Shown: positions 7,152 to 8,289 of the stretch, in pieces
Position numbering within the stretch: the stretch's first letter is position 1
Layout of the letters: each line of letters starts with the position of its first letter
Assembly (NCBI GenBank): GCA_913052425.1
Contig: CAJXEG010000058.1
Span: 1 to 8,289 of the forward strand
DNA from: an uncultured Flavobacteriaceae bacterium
Lineage (GTDB): Bacteria > Bacteroidota > Bacteroidia > Flavobacteriales > Flavobacteriaceae
Direction: 5' to 3'
DNA: 8,289 bases
Position numbers and translations under genes: made by a program
Notes under the pieces: model-generated
The model's database searches: none
Told to the model about the DNA's origin: nothing
The model's input: only the letters and a program-made list of their open reading frames with translations

Positions 7152-7688
7152 TTAAGATGTAATCAATTCTCTTTTTAACGCTCCCAAGCGATCCGCTATG
7201 CTGGCGTTGTATTGTAAATCTCCAACCCTAAGGATAAACCCTCCTTTGATGGTGGGGTCCACGGTGTTTTTAAGTTCGATCTTTAAAGGAGTTAAAGTAG
7301 CTGCTTTTTTAAGTACCTTTTTTTCCAAATCTGCGCTTAGGGGAACTGCAGTGGTAACAGCTGCGGCAACTTTACCTTGATTTTTATCAAACAGTTCGAT
7401 GTAATAATGAGCTACTCCCCCAAGAATCCCTTCGCGACCTTTTTGTGATAACAGGTCAAAAAGGTTTTGAACAAATTTTGATGCTTTAGGAAAAACTCCA
7501 TCGATAATCTTTCTTTTTTGTGAACCGGGTAAAACAGGGCTGTTAAGTGAATCGTACAACTCAGGACTGCTTTCCACAACACTAAGGATGTTTTGCATTT
7601 CTTCAACAACAGCTTTTTCCTTTTGGTTTTCAATGGCGAATTCCAAAAGTGCCTTTGCGTATCGAATCGAAGCTCTCCCTGCTTTCAT
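7152..7688 (-). CDS. atpH: ATP synthase F1 subunit delta
   Basis: Delta caps the top of F1 and ties it to the peripheral b-subunit stalk, stopping the head from turning with the rotor. At 178 residues it matches the family. The N-terminal helical domain contains the typical RYAKALLEFAIE stretch (9-20) and, later, VQNLFDLLSQKGREGIL (73-89). The C-terminal domain carries AAVTTAVPLSADLEKKVL (108-125) and ends with GGFILRVGDLQYNASIADRL, matching the conserved final block with its G-G and V-G-D motifs. The ATG at 7688 is seven bases after the atpF stop, and atpA follows 18 bp later, so all are one transcript. As usual for this subunit, it is less conserved than alpha or gamma, but the gene order leaves little doubt. 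Confidence 0.97.
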   Translation of the reverse strand: MKAGRASIRYAKALLEFAIENQKEKAVVEEMQNILSVVESSPELYDSLNSPVLPGSQKRKIIDGVFPKASKFVQNLFDLLSQKGREGILGGVAHYYIELFDKNQGKVAAAVTTAVPLSADLEKKVLKKAATLTPLKIELKNTVDPTIKGGFILRVGDLQYNASIADRLGALKRELITS

Positions 7689-7695
7689 AGTCTAA

Positions 7696-8193
7696 TTATA
7701 AAGAAGCGTCACTAATGAGTTGGTTGACCAATTTGGACTGTTTCTCTTTGCTGTCTAGTTCTGAGTCAATAACCTTTTCGGCTATGTCTAAAGAAATTTG
7801 TGCCACTTGATTTTTAAGTTCATTTAGTGCGGTGCGTTTTTCGTTTTGAATTGATTCTTGTGCCTGAGCGATGATTTTATCGGCTTCGGCTTTAGCCTCA
7901 GCTTTGGCTTGGGCAACAATATCAGCACCATTGATGCGGGCCTCCTTTAAAAGTGCTTCACGCTCGGCTCGAGCTTCTTTTAGAACTTTTTGATTGTCTT
8001 CTTGTATGGAAGCAATTTCTTTTTTGGCCTCCTCGGCCGAATTCATGGCGTCTTTGATAGAAGTCTCTCTTTCGTTGACTGCATCCAAAATGGGCTTCCA
8101 AGCAAACTTCCTCAAAAGTAGGACTAGCCCAATAAAAATAAACAGCTGCCAAAAAAACAGACCAAATGAGAATTCATTGATTAATTTTTCCAT
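7696..8193 (-). CDS. atpF: ATP synthase Fo subunit b
   Basis: Subunit b forms the peripheral stalk, anchored in the inner membrane beside subunit a and reaching up to delta. The 165-residue protein has one N-terminal membrane helix (about 10-27, FGLFFWQLFIFIGLVLLL), then the conserved exit sequence RKFAWKPILDAVNERE (28-43). It continues as a long, charged, alanine-rich helix (about 44-150) with heptad-like spacing suited to a dimeric coiled coil. Only one b gene is seen, so the stalk is presumably a homodimer. It lies 46 bp after atpE, the widest gap in this operon segment, and seven bases before atpH. The ATG at 8193 gives the standard short cytoplasmic or periplasmic lead before the helix. 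Confidence 0.97.
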   Translation of the reverse strand: MEKLINEFSFGLFFWQLFIFIGLVLLLRKFAWKPILDAVNERETSIKDAMNSAEEAKKEIASIQEDNQKVLKEARAEREALLKEARINGADIVAQAKAEAKAEADKIIAQAQESIQNEKRTALNELKNQVAQISLDIAEKVIDSELDSKEKQSKLVNQLISDASL

Positions 8194-8207
8194 CCTTTAA
8201 AGATTTT

Positions 8208-8224
8208 AACCCAAAATATGGGCT
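8208..8224 (-). other. Short weak hairpin in the atpE-atpF gap
   Basis: On the minus strand CCCA and TGGG (8222-8219 and 8213-8210) pair across a 5-base loop, with a G-T and an A-T pair possible outside them. The stem is too weak and lacks a T-run, so it is not a terminator. It could affect mRNA processing or the relative output of c and b subunits, but it may be chance. Confidence 0.2.
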
Positions 8225-8239
8225 GATAAACAAAGCTGA

Positions 8240-8289
8240 TTAAACTGCAAACAATGCGGCAAAACCGATTCCTTCGACCAAGGCTGCTG
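8240..8289 (-). CDS. atpE: ATP synthase Fo subunit c, 3' end only
   Basis: Only the last 15 codons and the TAA stop (8242-8240) are in the window. They translate to AALVEGIGFAALFAV. This fits the second membrane helix of subunit c, where the carboxylate in A-L-x-E-G binds the translocated ion (H+ or Na+; the ion-selecting residues of the first helix are outside the window). The position directly upstream of atpF is the standard place for atpE and supports the call. Subunit c forms the membrane rotor ring. The start and any upstream atpB or atpI lie outside the window. Confidence 0.88.
   Translation of the reverse strand, partial: AALVEGIGFAALFAV

Overview
The window looks like a chromosomal segment from a member of the Bacteroidota, most likely the Flavobacteriaceae. 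The evidence is the split ATP synthase operon (subunits c-b-delta-alpha-gamma with no beta/epsilon genes after gamma), a DUF4292-type lipoprotein next to a sugar nucleotidyltransferase and dUTPase, the moderate GC content with AT-rich gaps, and the scarcity of clear Shine-Dalgarno sequences. Every gene I can support lies on the minus strand, so transcription runs from high to low coordinates. Coding density is high. The longest gap is 135 bp, so no stretch over 300 bases lacks a gene. I saw no tRNA, rRNA, CRISPR array, insertion sequence or long repeat.

In transcription order: (1) 8289-4692 is the distal part of an ATP synthase operon. It holds the last 15 codons of atpE (c), then atpF (b), atpH (delta), atpA (alpha) and atpG (gamma), and ends at a strong intrinsic terminator at 4640-4668. 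(2) 4611-1901 is an accessory block: a small four-helix membrane protein resembling DUF4345, a polytopic membrane acyltransferase of the HGSNAT/COG4299 type, and an exported sialidase (GH33-like, five Asp-boxes). The last two are 59 bp apart and plausibly work on amino-sugar glycans in the cell envelope. (3) 1765-1 is a conserved-looking housekeeping block: dut (dUTPase), a nucleotidyltransferase with a C-terminal hexapeptide-repeat-like tail starting at TTG, and the 5' part of a DUF4292-like lipoprotein gene whose ATG shares one base with the preceding stop codon.

The ATP synthase genes make parts of the F1 motor, the stators and the c-ring. The beta and epsilon genes must lie elsewhere, as is usual in this phylum. 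The dut/nucleotidyltransferase/lipoprotein cluster combines nucleotide-pool cleaning with envelope or polysaccharide functions.

I do not see a clearly undescribed system here. The parts most worth a second look are the sialidase/membrane-acyltransferase pair between two housekeeping clusters, and the direct coupling of the nucleotidyltransferase to the lipoprotein gene.
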